This document shows, in pieces, positions 27,542-36,142 of a stretch of DNA of 64,000 bases (the first letter of the stretch is position 1; each line of letters opens with the position of its first letter). The position numbers were made by a program, and so were the translations under genes. The notes below the pieces were generated by a model. The model did not search any database and was not told the DNA's origin. It was given only the letters and a program-made list of their open reading frames with translations. The DNA is taken from NCBI RefSeq assembly GCF_001894985.1, contig NZ_BCXG01000006.1:1-64000 (forward strand), written 5' to 3'. The DNA comes from Rhodococcus tukisamuensis NBRC 100609 (GTDB taxonomy: Bacteria > Actinomycetota > Actinomycetes > Mycobacteriales > Mycobacteriaceae).

Positions 27542-28495
27542 TCAGGCGGTCGTGGCCAGCGCCGCGGCCAGGCCGAAGGCCACCGACAGCGCCAGCACCT
27601 CCACCGTCGCGCGGCGCAGCGACTCCTCGGCCGGGGTGCGGTGTGCGCCCGCCGCCGGCACCCAGGTGCGACGCCACCACCAGCCGAGCCCGGCCAGCGC
27701 GACCAGTGCCACGGCCTTGGCCAGCACGATCCGCCCGTACCCGGTGTCGACCAGGGCGCCGGGACCGCCGAGCCGTACCGCGGCGTCCACGGTCCCGGTC
27801 ACGGCCAGCGCGGCCACGCACCGCCACGCCAGGGTGGAGTAGCGCGGCAGCAGCAGCGCCCAGCCGCCGCGACCGCGCACCAGCATCGCCATCGCGACCA
27901 GCGGACCGAGCCACAGCGCGGCGGCCAGCACGTGCACCGCCACGAACGCCGACCCGAGGGTCTGCGCCGACATGTGCCCGGTCACCGGGCGGGCGGCCAA
28001 CGCGAACCCGGCCAGCACCGCCACCGGCACCGGCGACCACGGCGCGCCCAGCCGGAACGCGACGGCCGCGAAGACGGTGGTCGCGGCGGTGCAGGCCAGC
28101 GCCGCCGCGCCGATCTGTCCGGCACTGATCTCCCCGACGAACCGGCCGAACGCGGCGGCGGGCAGCACGCCCGGCGCCCGTTCCGCGGTCTCGGCGGCCG
28201 CGGACACCAGCAGCGCCGCCTCGGCCACCGACCAGGCGCCGGCCAGCGCCGCCACCGGACGCCACAGGTCGGCCCGGGGTACCACCGGCCGCCGGTCCCC
28301 GCGTTGGAGCCATTCCAGCGCCGCCAGGCCGAGCACCGTGGAGCCGAGCAGCACCGACAGCAGCCGGATCGCGCTGGACGGGTCCGGGCCCGACGGCGTC
28401 GCCAACAGCCAGGCGAGGCCGACGCCGGCCAGCCCGGCGGGCCCGGCGAGCAGCAGCCACCGCGGACCGGTCCGCGGCGCGCCCGCCCGGCCCAT
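27542..28495 (-). CDS. copD: CopD-type membrane protein
   Basis: A 317-residue polytopic membrane protein with about eight helices. The conserved CopD segments are TGHMSAQTLGSAFVAVHVLA and LWLGPLVAM, with histidines that could bind copper, and DTGYGRIVLAKAVAL. CopD acts with CopC in copper uptake or trafficking across the cytoplasmic membrane. It follows copC by 5 bp. Confidence 0.82.
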   Translation of the reverse strand: MGRAGAPRTGPRWLLLAGPAGLAGVGLAWLLATPSGPDPSSAIRLLSVLLGSTVLGLAALEWLQRGDRRPVVPRADLWRPVAALAGAWSVAEAALLVSAAAETAERAPGVLPAAAFGRFVGEISAGQIGAAALACTAATTVFAAVAFRLGAPWSPVPVAVLAGFALAARPVTGHMSAQTLGSAFVAVHVLAAALWLGPLVAMAMLVRGRGGWALLLPRYSTLAWRCVAALAVTGTVDAAVRLGGPGALVDTGYGRIVLAKAVALVALAGLGWWWRRTWVPAAGAHRTPAEESLRRATVEVLALSVAFGLAAALATTA

Positions 28496-28500
28496 CGAGG

Positions 28501-29028
28501 TCAGTCCTTGGCGGGCCGGCGCAGCATGAACGCCAGCCCGCCCGCGAACACCACCACGGCGGCCGCGATGAACGGCCACAGCGGCAGTCCGTCGGAACTG
28601 TCGTCGGAGCCTTCGGCCGCGGCGCCGCCCGGCTTGGGGCCGGGGGTACCGGTGCCGGGCTCGGTCAGGGTGAACTTGCTGGTACCGCTCACCGGGTGCC
28701 CGTCCGCCGAGGTGATCCGGTAGGCGATCGTGTACTCCCCGACGGGGCCGAGCGGCCCCACCGGCACGCTGGCCGTCTGGCCCTGGACCGTCGGCTCGCC
28801 CTTCGACCACAGGTTGCCGTCCGGGCCCACCACGGTGAGCGTCGCGAAGCTGGACTGCGGGGGCTCGTTGAACGTCAGCGTGACCTGGTCGGGTCCGGTG
28901 GCCACCGAGGCCCCGTTCTCCGGGCTGGACGCGGTCACCGCCGAGTGGGCGGCGGCGACGCCCCCGCCGAGCAGCGCGGCGAGAACAGCGAGCAGTGCGA
29001 CCGCGAGGACGCGGATCCGGGCGCTCAT
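28501..29028 (-). CDS. copC: CopC copper-binding protein with membrane anchor
   Basis: A 175-residue protein. The signal peptide ends VAAAHSAV, leaving an N-terminal histidine of the kind that binds Cu(II). The CopC beta-sandwich follows, with DQVTLTFNEPP and ITSADGHPVSGTSKF, the latter carrying the second histidine. A low-complexity linker (about 125-145) leads to a C-terminal helix ending RRPAKD. The ATG overlaps the YcnI stop (ATGA). Confidence 0.87.
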   Translation of the reverse strand: MSARIRVLAVALLAVLAALLGGGVAAAHSAVTASSPENGASVATGPDQVTLTFNEPPQSSFATLTVVGPDGNLWSKGEPTVQGQTASVPVGPLGPVGEYTIAYRITSADGHPVSGTSKFTLTEPGTGTPGPKPGGAAAEGSDDSSDGLPLWPFIAAAVVVFAGGLAFMLRRPAKD

Positions 29029-29681
29029 GCCCGACGGCTTCGGACGGTGGCGCCGATGCCGAGGGCCGCGCCCAGCGCGCCGAGCACCAGTCCGGCGCCG
29101 CCGAGCCAGCGGGCGGTGGTGTCCACGGCGGCGTCGGGCTCGTCGCCCGTCGAGGTGCTCGCGCCGTGCGAGCCGTCACCCTCCTCGGCCGCGGCCAGGG
29201 TCAGGCTGGGGGTGGGCTTGTCCGGCTCCGCGCCGTCGGGGCCGGGCTGCTGGTTCCAGGAGACGACCTTGCCGTCGCTGTAGGTCTGCACCGCCGGGAA
29301 GGACACGGTGTCCTCGCTGGGCAGCGGGCCCGCGGACAGCAGGAACTGCTGGAACTGGCCGGGGCCGACGGCCACGCCCGGGTCCGCGGTCCAGGTGACC
29401 TCGGTGGCGGCCTGGGTGGCGGGGTCCTTGACGACCTGCGAGGTCCAGCCCGGCATCGGCTCGGTCCGGGCCGACTTCAGGCCCGGCAGGGTGACGGTCA
29501 GCTTGGTGGTGCCCGCGGTGTCGGACTCGGTGGGCACCTTGAAGGTGAGCACCGTGTAGCCGCCCTGGGCGGCGCCGGGTGCGCTCACCCCGACGTGGGC
29601 CGAGGCGACACCGGAGCCGAGCAGCAGCACGCCACCGGCCGCGCCGGCCGTGACGAGGGCACGTGAAAGGGAGATGTTCAT
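29025..29681 (-). CDS. YcnI-like DUF1775 protein
   Basis: A 218-residue protein with a signal peptide ending GVASAHVGV, which exposes an N-terminal histidine. The DUF1775 domain follows: LTFKVPTESDTAGTTKLTVT, then TWTADPGVAVGPGQFQQFLL, which includes the usual conserved tryptophan. A C-terminal membrane helix ends TVRSRRA. B. subtilis YcnI binds copper and sits with CopCD-like YcnJ; the same pairing is seen here. Confidence 0.87.
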   Translation of the reverse strand: MNISLSRALVTAGAAGGVLLLGSGVASAHVGVSAPGAAQGGYTVLTFKVPTESDTAGTTKLTVTLPGLKSARTEPMPGWTSQVVKDPATQAATEVTWTADPGVAVGPGQFQQFLLSAGPLPSEDTVSFPAVQTYSDGKVVSWNQQPGPDGAEPDKPTPSLTLAAAEEGDGSHGASTSTGDEPDAAVDTTARWLGGAGLVLGALGAALGIGATVRSRRA

Positions 29682-29730
29682 CTGTGTGGTTGTCGTTTCT
29701 ACTCGGGAGGAAGACCTGGGGGAGTGGCGG

Positions 29731-30264
29731 CTAGGCGCGTGCCGCCGCGGGCGGTCCCCGTCTCGAGATGGCGAAGTCGAGCAGCATCGGCCCGGCGGCG
29801 CCCACCCCGGCGGCGCGAATGGCGCCGGCGGTGGCCCGCGGCGGTGCCGGGGTCGGCCGCAGCAGGGCCCGCAGCACCCGGGTGATCGGCCCGTACAGCC
29901 GTTCCGCCGCGCGGATGAGGGTCGCGCACACCACCGTGGCGGCGGCGTGCCCGAGGACCATCGACAGCCCGCGCGGGGACAGGTCGGCGCCGGCGTGCTG
30001 ATGCGCTAGCGCGGTCGACAACGCGAGGTGCCCGACCAGCTGCCCGCAGGCCAGCGCGCCGAGCAGCGCGAGGACGCCACCGCCGCGGATGCTGCCGGTG
30101 AGCGCGCCGACGCCGGCGCAGCCCAGCACCAGCAGGGTCAGCGCCGCGGTGGACGGGAAGCCGCCGCCCCCGAAGCCGTGCCCCGCCACGGCCATCGCCG
30201 CGGTGAGCGCCCCCACCGCGGCGCCGCGCATGCGGGCCGTGGGGGTGGTGCGGGGGGCGGTCAT
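29731..30264 (-). CDS. Membrane protein in the copper gene cluster
   Basis: A 177-residue protein with about four hydrophobic segments, including TAALTLLVLGCAGVGALTG and GVLALLGALACGQLVGHLAL. It contains the histidine-rich patch ALAHQHAGADLS. The start ATG at 30264 is 49 bp upstream, on the minus strand, of the YcnI gene region. I do not recognise a family; position and histidines suggest metal handling. Confidence 0.7.
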   Translation of the reverse strand: MTAPRTTPTARMRGAAVGALTAAMAVAGHGFGGGGFPSTAALTLLVLGCAGVGALTGSIRGGGVLALLGALACGQLVGHLALSTALAHQHAGADLSPRGLSMVLGHAAATVVCATLIRAAERLYGPITRVLRALLRPTPAPPRATAGAIRAAGVGAAGPMLLDFAISRRGPPAAARA

Positions 30265-30293
30265 CGGTTTCGGGGGTCCTGGTTCGGCTTCGG

Positions 30294-30914
30294 TCAGCGC
30301 ACGCCGAGGCGTGCCAGCAGGTCGGCCTCGACGCCGTCGAGCTCGGCGGCGATCGCGTGGTGCGCGGCCCGGCGGCGCGGCGTCGGCATCTGCTCGGCCG
30401 CCCGGACGGCGGTGCTCAGCTCGGTCAGCCGGCCGCGGATCGCGGCGGTGAACGCGACGGTCTCGGCGTCGTTGAACTGCGCGGCGATGTCGTTGGCGGA
30501 GCGCTCGGCCCCCGCGATCCGGGCGCTGAGCTGGGCGCCGTGCCCGGTGTAGGTGCCGAGTTCCTCCGCGGCGATGCCCATCTTCGCGGCCCGCTGCTGG
30601 TCGAGCTGGCCGCGCACCACCACCGCGCCGCGGTAGATCAGGGGGGCGAGCACGGGGGTGAGCAGCCGCGCGATGCCGATGTACTTGCGGACCTGGCTGA
30701 CGCTGAGCTTGCCCCCGCGCTGAGCCGCCTTCTCCTGTGCCTTCAGCGCCGAGATCTGAGCCTTCTCGATCTTCTTCGTGGACTTCGAGTCGGACTTCAT
30801 CTTCTTGCGGTCGTTGCGGGCACCGAGCTTGGCCTCCATCTTGGCCTTCGTCTTGAGTGCCTTCGCCTCCGCACGGCGGGTCGCGCGTGTCTTGCGTTTC
30901 CGGAACAAACCCAT
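30294..30914 (-). CDS. DUF6474-like basic coiled-coil protein
   Basis: A 206-residue protein with a very lysine/arginine-rich N-terminus (MGLFRKRKTRATRRAEAKAL) rich in predicted helix, and a single hydrophobic stretch at IARLLTPVLAPLIYRGAVVV. It resembles the DUF6474 family of actinobacteria. The ATG at 30914 has GAGGGG upstream. It is the first gene of the leftward group that continues into the copper genes, 29 bp from the next start. The function is unknown. Confidence 0.7.
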   Translation of the reverse strand: MGLFRKRKTRATRRAEAKALKTKAKMEAKLGARNDRKKMKSDSKSTKKIEKAQISALKAQEKAAQRGGKLSVSQVRKYIGIARLLTPVLAPLIYRGAVVVRGQLDQQRAAKMGIAAEELGTYTGHGAQLSARIAGAERSANDIAAQFNDAETVAFTAAIRGRLTELSTAVRAAEQMPTPRRRAAHHAIAAELDGVEADLLARLGVR

Positions 30915-31060
30915 GCGTAGAGCCCCTCGTCTCGGGTGCGCGAACACCGGCGCGCGTGTCCGCTACAGCGTATCCGCGACACCGCCCGGCGCGGCGGGGG
31001 CATGGCGCCGCGGTGAAGCGATGCGGCTTGTCGGTGCGGCGGACCATAATCTCTTTCATT

Positions 31061-32707
31061 GTGATTTCTTCGCAAGACCCGCAGGACCAGCCGCAGGCGG
31101 CCGTCGCCGAACTGCCCCCGCCCACGCAGGGGCAGTCACCACCGGTGCTCATCGACCCCCGCGCGCTGACGAGCTGCCGGCACCGCGTCCACCTCGACGC
31201 GGCGCACCCGGCGGCGGTCGCGTCGGTCCCCGAGGACGTCGGCGTCCAGCAGCGCCGCGAGGCGGCCCGCGCGCACCGCGAGGCGATGCGGCAACGGCTG
31301 ATGGACGCGGACGGACTGCGCTGGGTGGTCGTCGACCCGGCCGCGCCGGCCCGGGAGCGGGCCGCGGCCACGCTGGCAGCCTGCGCGGACGGCGCCGACC
31401 GGATCTGGGGTGCGGTGCTGCCGCTGGAGTTCGACACCGGCCGGCGCGGCCGCGCCGAGCTGCTGGTCCGCGACGCCGAGCGGGGCGGCTACTTCCCGGT
31501 GATCGTGGTCAACCACAAGGTCACCGACCCGGGCAGCGGCGCGGTGACCTCCGGCCTGGATGCCTGGGAGCCCGCGGTCGACGAGACCCGCAAGGTGCGC
31601 GCGCAGCTGCGCGACCAGTTCCGGCTCGCGCAGCTGTACCGGATGCTCGAGCGCCGCGGCCACGCCAGCCCCGCGATGCTCGGCGGTGCCATCGGGTACG
31701 GCGGCGAGTGCATCCTGGTGCACGACCTGGCCGCGGTGATGGACCAGTACGACGAGCGGTTCGCGGACCGGATCGCCGTCGCCCGCGGCGAGCTCGCCAC
31801 CGTCCCCTCGCAGATCGGCGAGTGCCGGTCCTGCCCCTGGTGGGACGCGTGCAAGGCGGAGCTGACGCAGGCGCGTGACGTGAGCCTGGTGGCGTCGGGG
31901 TCGCGGGCGGACGTGCTGCGCGCGGCCGGTGTGGACACCATCGACGCGCTGGCCGCCTGGGACGGGCCGGCGCCGGAGGACTGGCAGGGCAACGGCTTCG
32001 CCGACTCCGTGGTGATCGCGCGCGCGTGGCTGGCGGGGGTGCCACTGGCGCGCCGGCACGAGACGGTGACGGTGCAGCGCGCCGACGTCGAGGTGGACGT
32101 CGACATGGAGAGCTACCAGGAGCACGGCGCCTACCTGTGGGGCACGCTGCTCACGGAGGGCGGGGTCACCGAGCCGTACCGCCCGTTCGTCACCTGGGAC
32201 CCGCTGCCGACACGGGACGAGGCCCGCTCCTTCGCCGAGTTCTGGAACTGGCTGACCGGAACCCTCGAGGCGACGCTGGCGCAGGGGAAAACCTTTGCCG
32301 CGTACTGCTATTCGCGTGCGGCCGAGGACAAGTGGCTGCTGGACTCGGCGACCCGGTTCGCCGGGATGCCGGGGATCCCCACCGTCAAGCAGGTCCGGAC
32401 GTTCATCGACGGCCCGCACTGGGTGGACATCTACCAGGCGGTGGGCGAGCAGTTCGTCTGTCCGAACGGCAAGGGGCTCAAGAAGATCGCGCCGGTGGCC
32501 GGGTTCAACTGGCGGGACGCGGAGGCCGGTGGCGAGGCGTCGATGAGCTGGTACCGGGAGGCGGTCGGCTACGACGGGCAGCCGAACCTCGACCAGCGCG
32601 AGCGGCTGTTCGTCTACAACGAGGACGACGTCCGGGCGACAAAGGTGTTGCGGGAGTGGATGACCGAGCGCGCGGAGGCCGAGATTCCGCTCGCGTCGGA
32701 GTTGTGA
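31061..32707 (+). CDS. TM0106-type RecB/RNase H nuclease
   Basis: A 548-residue predicted nuclease. The N-terminal half is RecB-like: Cys39 in LTSCRHR together with Cys255, Cys258 and Cys264 in ECRSCPWWDAC makes a four-cysteine iron-sulphur site, as in AddB and Cas4. The catalytic pattern is LPLEFDTGRRGRAELLVRD followed by VVNHK. The C-terminal half is an RNase H-like exonuclease fold with YNEDDVRATKVLREW. This is the TM0106 family, thought to act in DNA repair. The GTG at 31061 has no ribosome binding site, but CATAAT ends 10 bp upstream, suggesting a leaderless transcript. It directly precedes the secreted-protein array. Confidence 0.82.
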   Translation: MISSQDPQDQPQAAVAELPPPTQGQSPPVLIDPRALTSCRHRVHLDAAHPAAVASVPEDVGVQQRREAARAHREAMRQRLMDADGLRWVVVDPAAPARERAAATLAACADGADRIWGAVLPLEFDTGRRGRAELLVRDAERGGYFPVIVVNHKVTDPGSGAVTSGLDAWEPAVDETRKVRAQLRDQFRLAQLYRMLERRGHASPAMLGGAIGYGGECILVHDLAAVMDQYDERFADRIAVARGELATVPSQIGECRSCPWWDACKAELTQARDVSLVASGSRADVLRAAGVDTIDALAAWDGPAPEDWQGNGFADSVVIARAWLAGVPLARRHETVTVQRADVEVDVDMESYQEHGAYLWGTLLTEGGVTEPYRPFVTWDPLPTRDEARSFAEFWNWLTGTLEATLAQGKTFAAYCYSRAAEDKWLLDSATRFAGMPGIPTVKQVRTFIDGPHWVDIYQAVGEQFVCPNGKGLKKIAPVAGFNWRDAEAGGEASMSWYREAVGYDGQPNLDQRERLFVYNEDDVRATKVLREWMTERAEAEIPLASEL

Positions 32708-32723
32708 GCGTCAGCTGTTCCAG

Positions 32724-32801
32724 TTGACTGCGCTACGGCGATCGGGATGTTGCGGCATCTCGGACATTCCGGAAGCAGGGGAGGGCACCTTGCTCTACGG
32801 T
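32724..32801 (+). promoter_or_regulatory. Array promoter, member A
   Basis: TTGACTGCG at 32724-32732 matches the upstream box of the family. TGCTCTACGGT (predicted -10 TACGGT at 32796-32801) is followed by a GTCGGGGGG block. The -35 region is weak. Confidence 0.45.
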
Positions 32802-32864
32802 GCGCGTCGGGGGGTCCGGTGGATCTGGGCGCCTGTCGTCACACTGTGAACAGGGGAGTTTTCA

Positions 32865-33131
32865 ATGTCTCGAATCATGGCGCGCCGCGGCGCGCGCCTT
32901 GTTGTTGCCGCTGCGTTGTTCGGTGGTGTTCTGGCTACCGGTGGGGGCACGGCGTCGGCGGCGGAAGCCCCGCCCGTCGTGCTCGGTTCCGTGGATGGGG
33001 ATCTGCATCTGGGCTCCAGCGAGGGGGGATGTCTGATGAGGCAACCTCCGATTTGCTCCTATCGCTCCGTCGGGGTGCTGGAAATATTGTTCGGAGAGAC
33101 GGCATTCCGACATACGACGTTCGGTTCTTAG
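32865..33131 (+). CDS. Array member A: shortened secreted protein
   Basis: An 88-residue protein. MSRIMARRGARLVVAAALFG and a GTASA cleavage site match the family signal peptide, and the ATG follows CAGGGGAG. After GSVDGDLHLGSSEGG the sequence jumps to PPICSYRS, which resembles the C-terminal PAICRYRSG of member B. This suggests that the central domain was lost by internal deletion, leaving N- and C-terminal ends. The last 20 residues do not match and may be out of frame. It is probably non-functional, or a minimal secreted peptide. Confidence 0.6.
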   Translation: MSRIMARRGARLVVAAALFGGVLATGGGTASAAEAPPVVLGSVDGDLHLGSSEGGCLMRQPPICSYRSVGVLEILFGETAFRHTTFGS

Positions 33132-33268
33132 TCGGTTCGCTGCTTGGACGCGTTCAGGTTTCAGGCTTGAGGGCTTGAACGCCGGCCGGGGACTCCCGGG
33201 TGGATGGTCCGCGTGACACGTTCCGACGACACGCTCGATCGATGCGAGTCGGTCCGCCGAGGAGGCGG

Positions 33269-33315
33269 CATCGGTGCGGTTGTGGAGACGGGTGTCGTCC
33301 GCAACCGCACCGATG
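33269..33315. terminator. Bidirectional terminator hairpin
   Basis: CATCGGTGCGGTTG at 33269-33282 pairs perfectly with CAACCGCACCGATG at 33302-33315, between convergent member A and the SDR gene. Confidence 0.75.
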
Positions 33316-33330
33316 GGCGAAGGGCCTTCT

Positions 33331-34098
33331 CTAGCGCGGCGCCATGCGCAGGGCGCCGTCCATGCGGATGGTCTCGCCGTTGAGGTAGTCGTGCTCGACG
33401 ATCATCTGCGCGAGCTGCGCGTACTCGTCCGGACGGCCCAGGCGGGACGGGAACGGCACGCCGGACTCGAGGCCCTTGCGGTACTCGTCGGTGACGCCGG
33501 CGAGCATCGGGGTGTCGATGATGCCGGGGGCGATGGTGTTGACGCGGATGCCGAACTGCGCGAGGTCGCGGGCGGCCGGGACGGTCATGCCGTGCACGCC
33601 GCCCTTGGACGCCGAGTACGCGATCTGGCCGATCTGGCCCTCGAACGCCGCGACGGAGGCGGTGTTGATGACCACGCCGCGCTGGCCGGTGGCGTCGACG
33701 GCGTCGGTCTTGGCGATCGCGTCGGCGGCCAGGCGCATCACGTTGAAGGTGCCCAGCAGGTTGACGGTGATGACGGTGCGGAACAGCTCGAGGTCGTGCG
33801 GGCCGTTCTTGGACAGGATGCGGCCGGCCCAGCCGACGCCGGCGCAGTTGACGACGGTGCGCAGCGGCACGCCGGAGGCGACGATCTGCTCGATCGCGGC
33901 CTGGACCTCGTCGCCGCTGGTGACGTCCGTGGGGATGAGGGTGACGCCGGCCGGGACGCTGTCGCCGGCCCGCTCGATGGACTGGGCCAGGTCCAGCCCG
34001 AAGACGGTGGCGCCTGCGTCGGCGAAGCGCTTCGCGGTGGCTGCGCCGAGGCCGGATGCCGCACCGGTGACCAGTGCCGCGGTTCCCTGGAGTTCCAC
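33331..34098 (-). CDS. 3-hydroxyacyl-CoA dehydrogenase-type SDR
   Basis: A 255-residue SDR resembling human HSD17B10 and mycobacterial Rv1144. It contains AALVTGAASGLGAATAKRFA, NCAGVGWAGR, NTASVAAFEGQIGQIAYSAS and then KGG for the YxxxK site, and ends NGETIRMDGALRM. It would oxidise 3-hydroxyacyl-CoA with NAD+. The GTG at 34098 is chosen because GAGGA lies 8 bp upstream and the length fits the family; an ATG at 34125 adds nine residues. It is convergent with array member A. Confidence 0.85.
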   Translation of the reverse strand: MELQGTAALVTGAASGLGAATAKRFADAGATVFGLDLAQSIERAGDSVPAGVTLIPTDVTSGDEVQAAIEQIVASGVPLRTVVNCAGVGWAGRILSKNGPHDLELFRTVITVNLLGTFNVMRLAADAIAKTDAVDATGQRGVVINTASVAAFEGQIGQIAYSASKGGVHGMTVPAARDLAQFGIRVNTIAPGIIDTPMLAGVTDEYRKGLESGVPFPSRLGRPDEYAQLAQMIVEHDYLNGETIRMDGALRMAPR

Positions 34099-34246
34099 TG
34101 TTCGATCCTCTTTTCTGGCGGCCACCGTTGGCCAGCCGGTAGTGACCTGAACGATAGCGCCTTGCCCCGAGTCTGGTTAAGGACGGTTCACCGAAAGGTG
34201 CGGTCGGGGCGCCGATCCGGCCGGGCGAAGTCTTTGTGTACAACGC

Positions 34247-34320
34247 TTGACCTGCGGAGACGTCGATTTCCTGTTTCGGTGCCCGGGCGGGCGTGCGGTC
34301 CCTGTGCTCTGGCCGGTCGG
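34247..34320 (+). promoter_or_regulatory. Array promoter, member B
   Basis: TTGACCTGCGG at 34247-34257 matches the upstream box, and GCTCTGGCCGGTCGGGGCGT matches the G-rich start region. The -10 (TGTGCT) is poorer than in other members. Confidence 0.4.
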
Positions 34321-34356
34321 GGCGTCTGCCCGCCACTCATTGAATGGAGTCCTCCT

Positions 34357-35055
34357 GTGCGAACAAGCTCGACATTGTCGAAGAGTCGGATCCGGCGGGG
34401 TGCGTCAATGCTCGCCGCGATCGCGATCGCGGTCGTTGCCGGCGGGCTGACGGCGGGCGTCGGGACGGCAACGGCGGCCGGGTCCGCCGACCTCTGGTAC
34501 TTCCTGCCGCTCGTGTCCGGCTCGGTTGATCTACCCGGATGCCCGGGCGACTTCTACAGGTACGCCGCGCCGAAGCAGGCGGGGGATGTCACGGCGCAGA
34601 AGACCGTCATCTCCCCGGCAGTTCCAGGATCCTCGTTCGAGAGCCTTGACTGGTTCGAGGTCGCGGGCAATGAGACCAAGAATGTCCAGCGTGTCACCGA
34701 CTACCCGCCCTCGGCGGCGTACAAGCTCAGGTCTGTCCGGATCCAGTGGCGGGAATTGGATACGGGTGAACTCAGGACGGAGACCCAGCCCCCGACGTCC
34801 ATCGACCGGCAGACCGGAGCGGTGACGGTCACGGGGAACTGGCCTGCCAGAGACGACGCGTTCCGTCTGGGCAACCCGGGTTTCCTCTTCGAGTACGACG
34901 TTCCGTGGACGGTCGAGATCGGATCGGTCCAGGAGAGCGGCGTCGGGTTCACCGCCACCGGGCTCGCACCCCAGGACTGGCCGGTGATGGATGGGGCCGG
35001 CCTCGAGATTGTCGAGGGCCCCGCCATCTGCCGCTACCGCTCCGGTAATCAGTGA
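34357..35055 (+). CDS. Array member B: secreted protein, subfamily 1
   Basis: A 232-residue exported protein. The GTG at 34357 follows GGAG. The signal region contains RRGASMLAAIAIAVVAGGL, with cleavage near TATAAGSA. The mature part resembles member I: SGSVDLPGCPG, ERVTDYPPSA-like VQRVTDYPPSA, then SIDRQTGAVTVTGNWP and GVGFTATGLAPQDWP. It is predicted as one beta-sandwich of the DUF11 type. There are cysteines near both ends of the mature part (PGCPGD, AICRYR) that could form a disulphide. No enzymatic motif or anchor is seen. The following DNA (35056-35300) may hold a very decayed FUSC fragment. Confidence 0.75.
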   Translation: MRTSSTLSKSRIRRGASMLAAIAIAVVAGGLTAGVGTATAAGSADLWYFLPLVSGSVDLPGCPGDFYRYAAPKQAGDVTAQKTVISPAVPGSSFESLDWFEVAGNETKNVQRVTDYPPSAAYKLRSVRIQWRELDTGELRTETQPPTSIDRQTGAVTVTGNWPARDDAFRLGNPGFLFEYDVPWTVEIGSVQESGVGFTATGLAPQDWPVMDGAGLEIVEGPAICRYRSGNQ

Positions 35056-35301
35056 GGCGGCGGGCACCCGGATTTTCGGATGGCCGCCGCGGGTAGCGCA
35101 TCCAACCGCTCCGTACTGATTGCGCGGCTGCACTTCTCGCAGTCGCCGTACCTCGTCATTGACCGCTCTCTGCTCCGCGGCGCTCGGGCACTCGGCGGGG
35201 TACGGCGACTGCTGCGGAGTCATTCGCCAGGTTGCCCCGAACCGCACCGTGAAGTGTCGAGCCGCTGGGTGCCGATTGGACGCCCGGACTACACGCGCAC
35301 C
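35056..35301. other. Gap after member B, possible decayed FUSC remnant
   Basis: There is no convincing gene. TTGACCGCT, ATTCGCC and GATTGG-CGCCC-GGAC occur in the same order as in the FUSC remnant and its flank before 36143. This hints at a third, heavily decayed copy of that segment. Short frames on both strands show no family features. Confidence 0.3.
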
Positions 35302-35514
35302 CCGTAGCTTCCGGTGTCGATCCCCTTTGCGTTCAACGCCATTGACTCGCAGATGATGATCACCGAATTTATCTGTAGGGAAATGGATTTCGCTCTACGA
35401 TGGCCCGGTCGGGGGGCGTTCGATCAGTGTGGCGACCCGTCCCCAAACCTCGAACGAAGGAACCGAATGTTTCGAACGTTGGCGCGCCGTGGCGCGTCCG
35501 CTCTTGTCGCGGCG
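35302..35514 (+). repeat. 213-bp direct repeat, left copy
   Basis: This stretch matches 36143-36355 at all but about three or four positions, with a constant offset of 841 bp. It covers the promoter (-35 TGTAGG at 35374-35379, -10 TACGAT at 35396-35401), the leader, the start codon and the first 16 codons of members C and D. Confidence 0.92.
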
Positions 35515-35870
35515 AGCAGTTCGGCCGCCTCGAAGTCACTGAGCCAGCGCCCTTCCCCGTCGCCGAGCCAGGTGTCCCGGCTCTGCTCGGTGGCGGTCTG
35601 GCGCTAGGGGCGGGCTCGGCGTCGGCCCAGGAGTTCCCAGGCGGAGTGATCGGCTCCGTCGGGGACCTAGGTGCCGGTTCCGTGCTCGGCGCAGGGATTG
35701 CGAGCGGCTCCATCGACCCTGCCGATATCTGGACGGGGTGTCCGTCTGTCCAGTTCGGTTGCCCCATCCCCCTCCCGACCAGCGCAGAGGTATTGAGTGC
35801 CTGGTTGCGGGGGATCCCTCCGGAAATCGCATTTCCCAAGGGGGAGCCGAGGGAGTACGTGGGTAGCTGA
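35467..35870 (+). pseudogene. Array member C: disrupted secreted-protein gene
   Basis: It starts exactly like member D (MFRTLARRGASALVAA), then a 65-bp segment at 35515-35579 interrupts the signal peptide. In frame, translation stops after about 46 residues. Without the insert the frame resumes ALLGGGLALGAGSASAQEFP and runs to GEPREYVGS at 35870, still shorter than D and lacking the P-GFEF and GVTFTGT segments. The gene is therefore broken twice, by insertion and by loss of the 3' half. The promoter is intact. Confidence 0.8.
35515..35579 (+). other. 65-bp insertion in member C
   Basis: It is flanked by sequence contiguous in member D (…GTCGCGGCG then GCTCTGCTCGG). Its length is not a multiple of three. 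It has no terminal inverted repeats, and I did not find its source elsewhere in the window. Confidence 0.7.
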
Positions 35871-35892
35871 CCAGTTCCACCAGGGTCAGTAA

Positions 35893-36125
35893 GCAGGTGG
35901 GCCGGACCTGCGGGCACGACCCCGACCACCGCGCCGATCAGGGTGTCCAGCACCCCCGGGACGGCGACCTCCGGGGGATGGGAGTGCCCAGCGGGGCCAT
36001 CGGGTGACCGCCGGAGAGGTCAGCGCGTGGTTCTTGACCGCTGGGAGTTCGGCGAGCACCTGCGACGCCACGATTCGCCTGCTGGTAACTCCGGGTGGCC
36101 GCAACGAATCGAAATTGGCGCCGTC
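35893..36125 (-). pseudogene. 3' fragment of a FUSC transporter gene
   Basis: In three minus-strand frames it reads SQVLAELPAVKNHALTSPAV, then MAPLGTPI, then LDTLIGAVVGVV. These match the C-terminal QVLAELLVVKNYALTSLAV, GLGTPITPD and LDTLVGAVVGVV of the intact gene at 37070-38503. It lies just after member C, as the intact gene lies after member D. At least two frameshifts separate the pieces. Confidence 0.85.
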
Positions 36126-36142
36126 CGGACCGCACTCGCACA

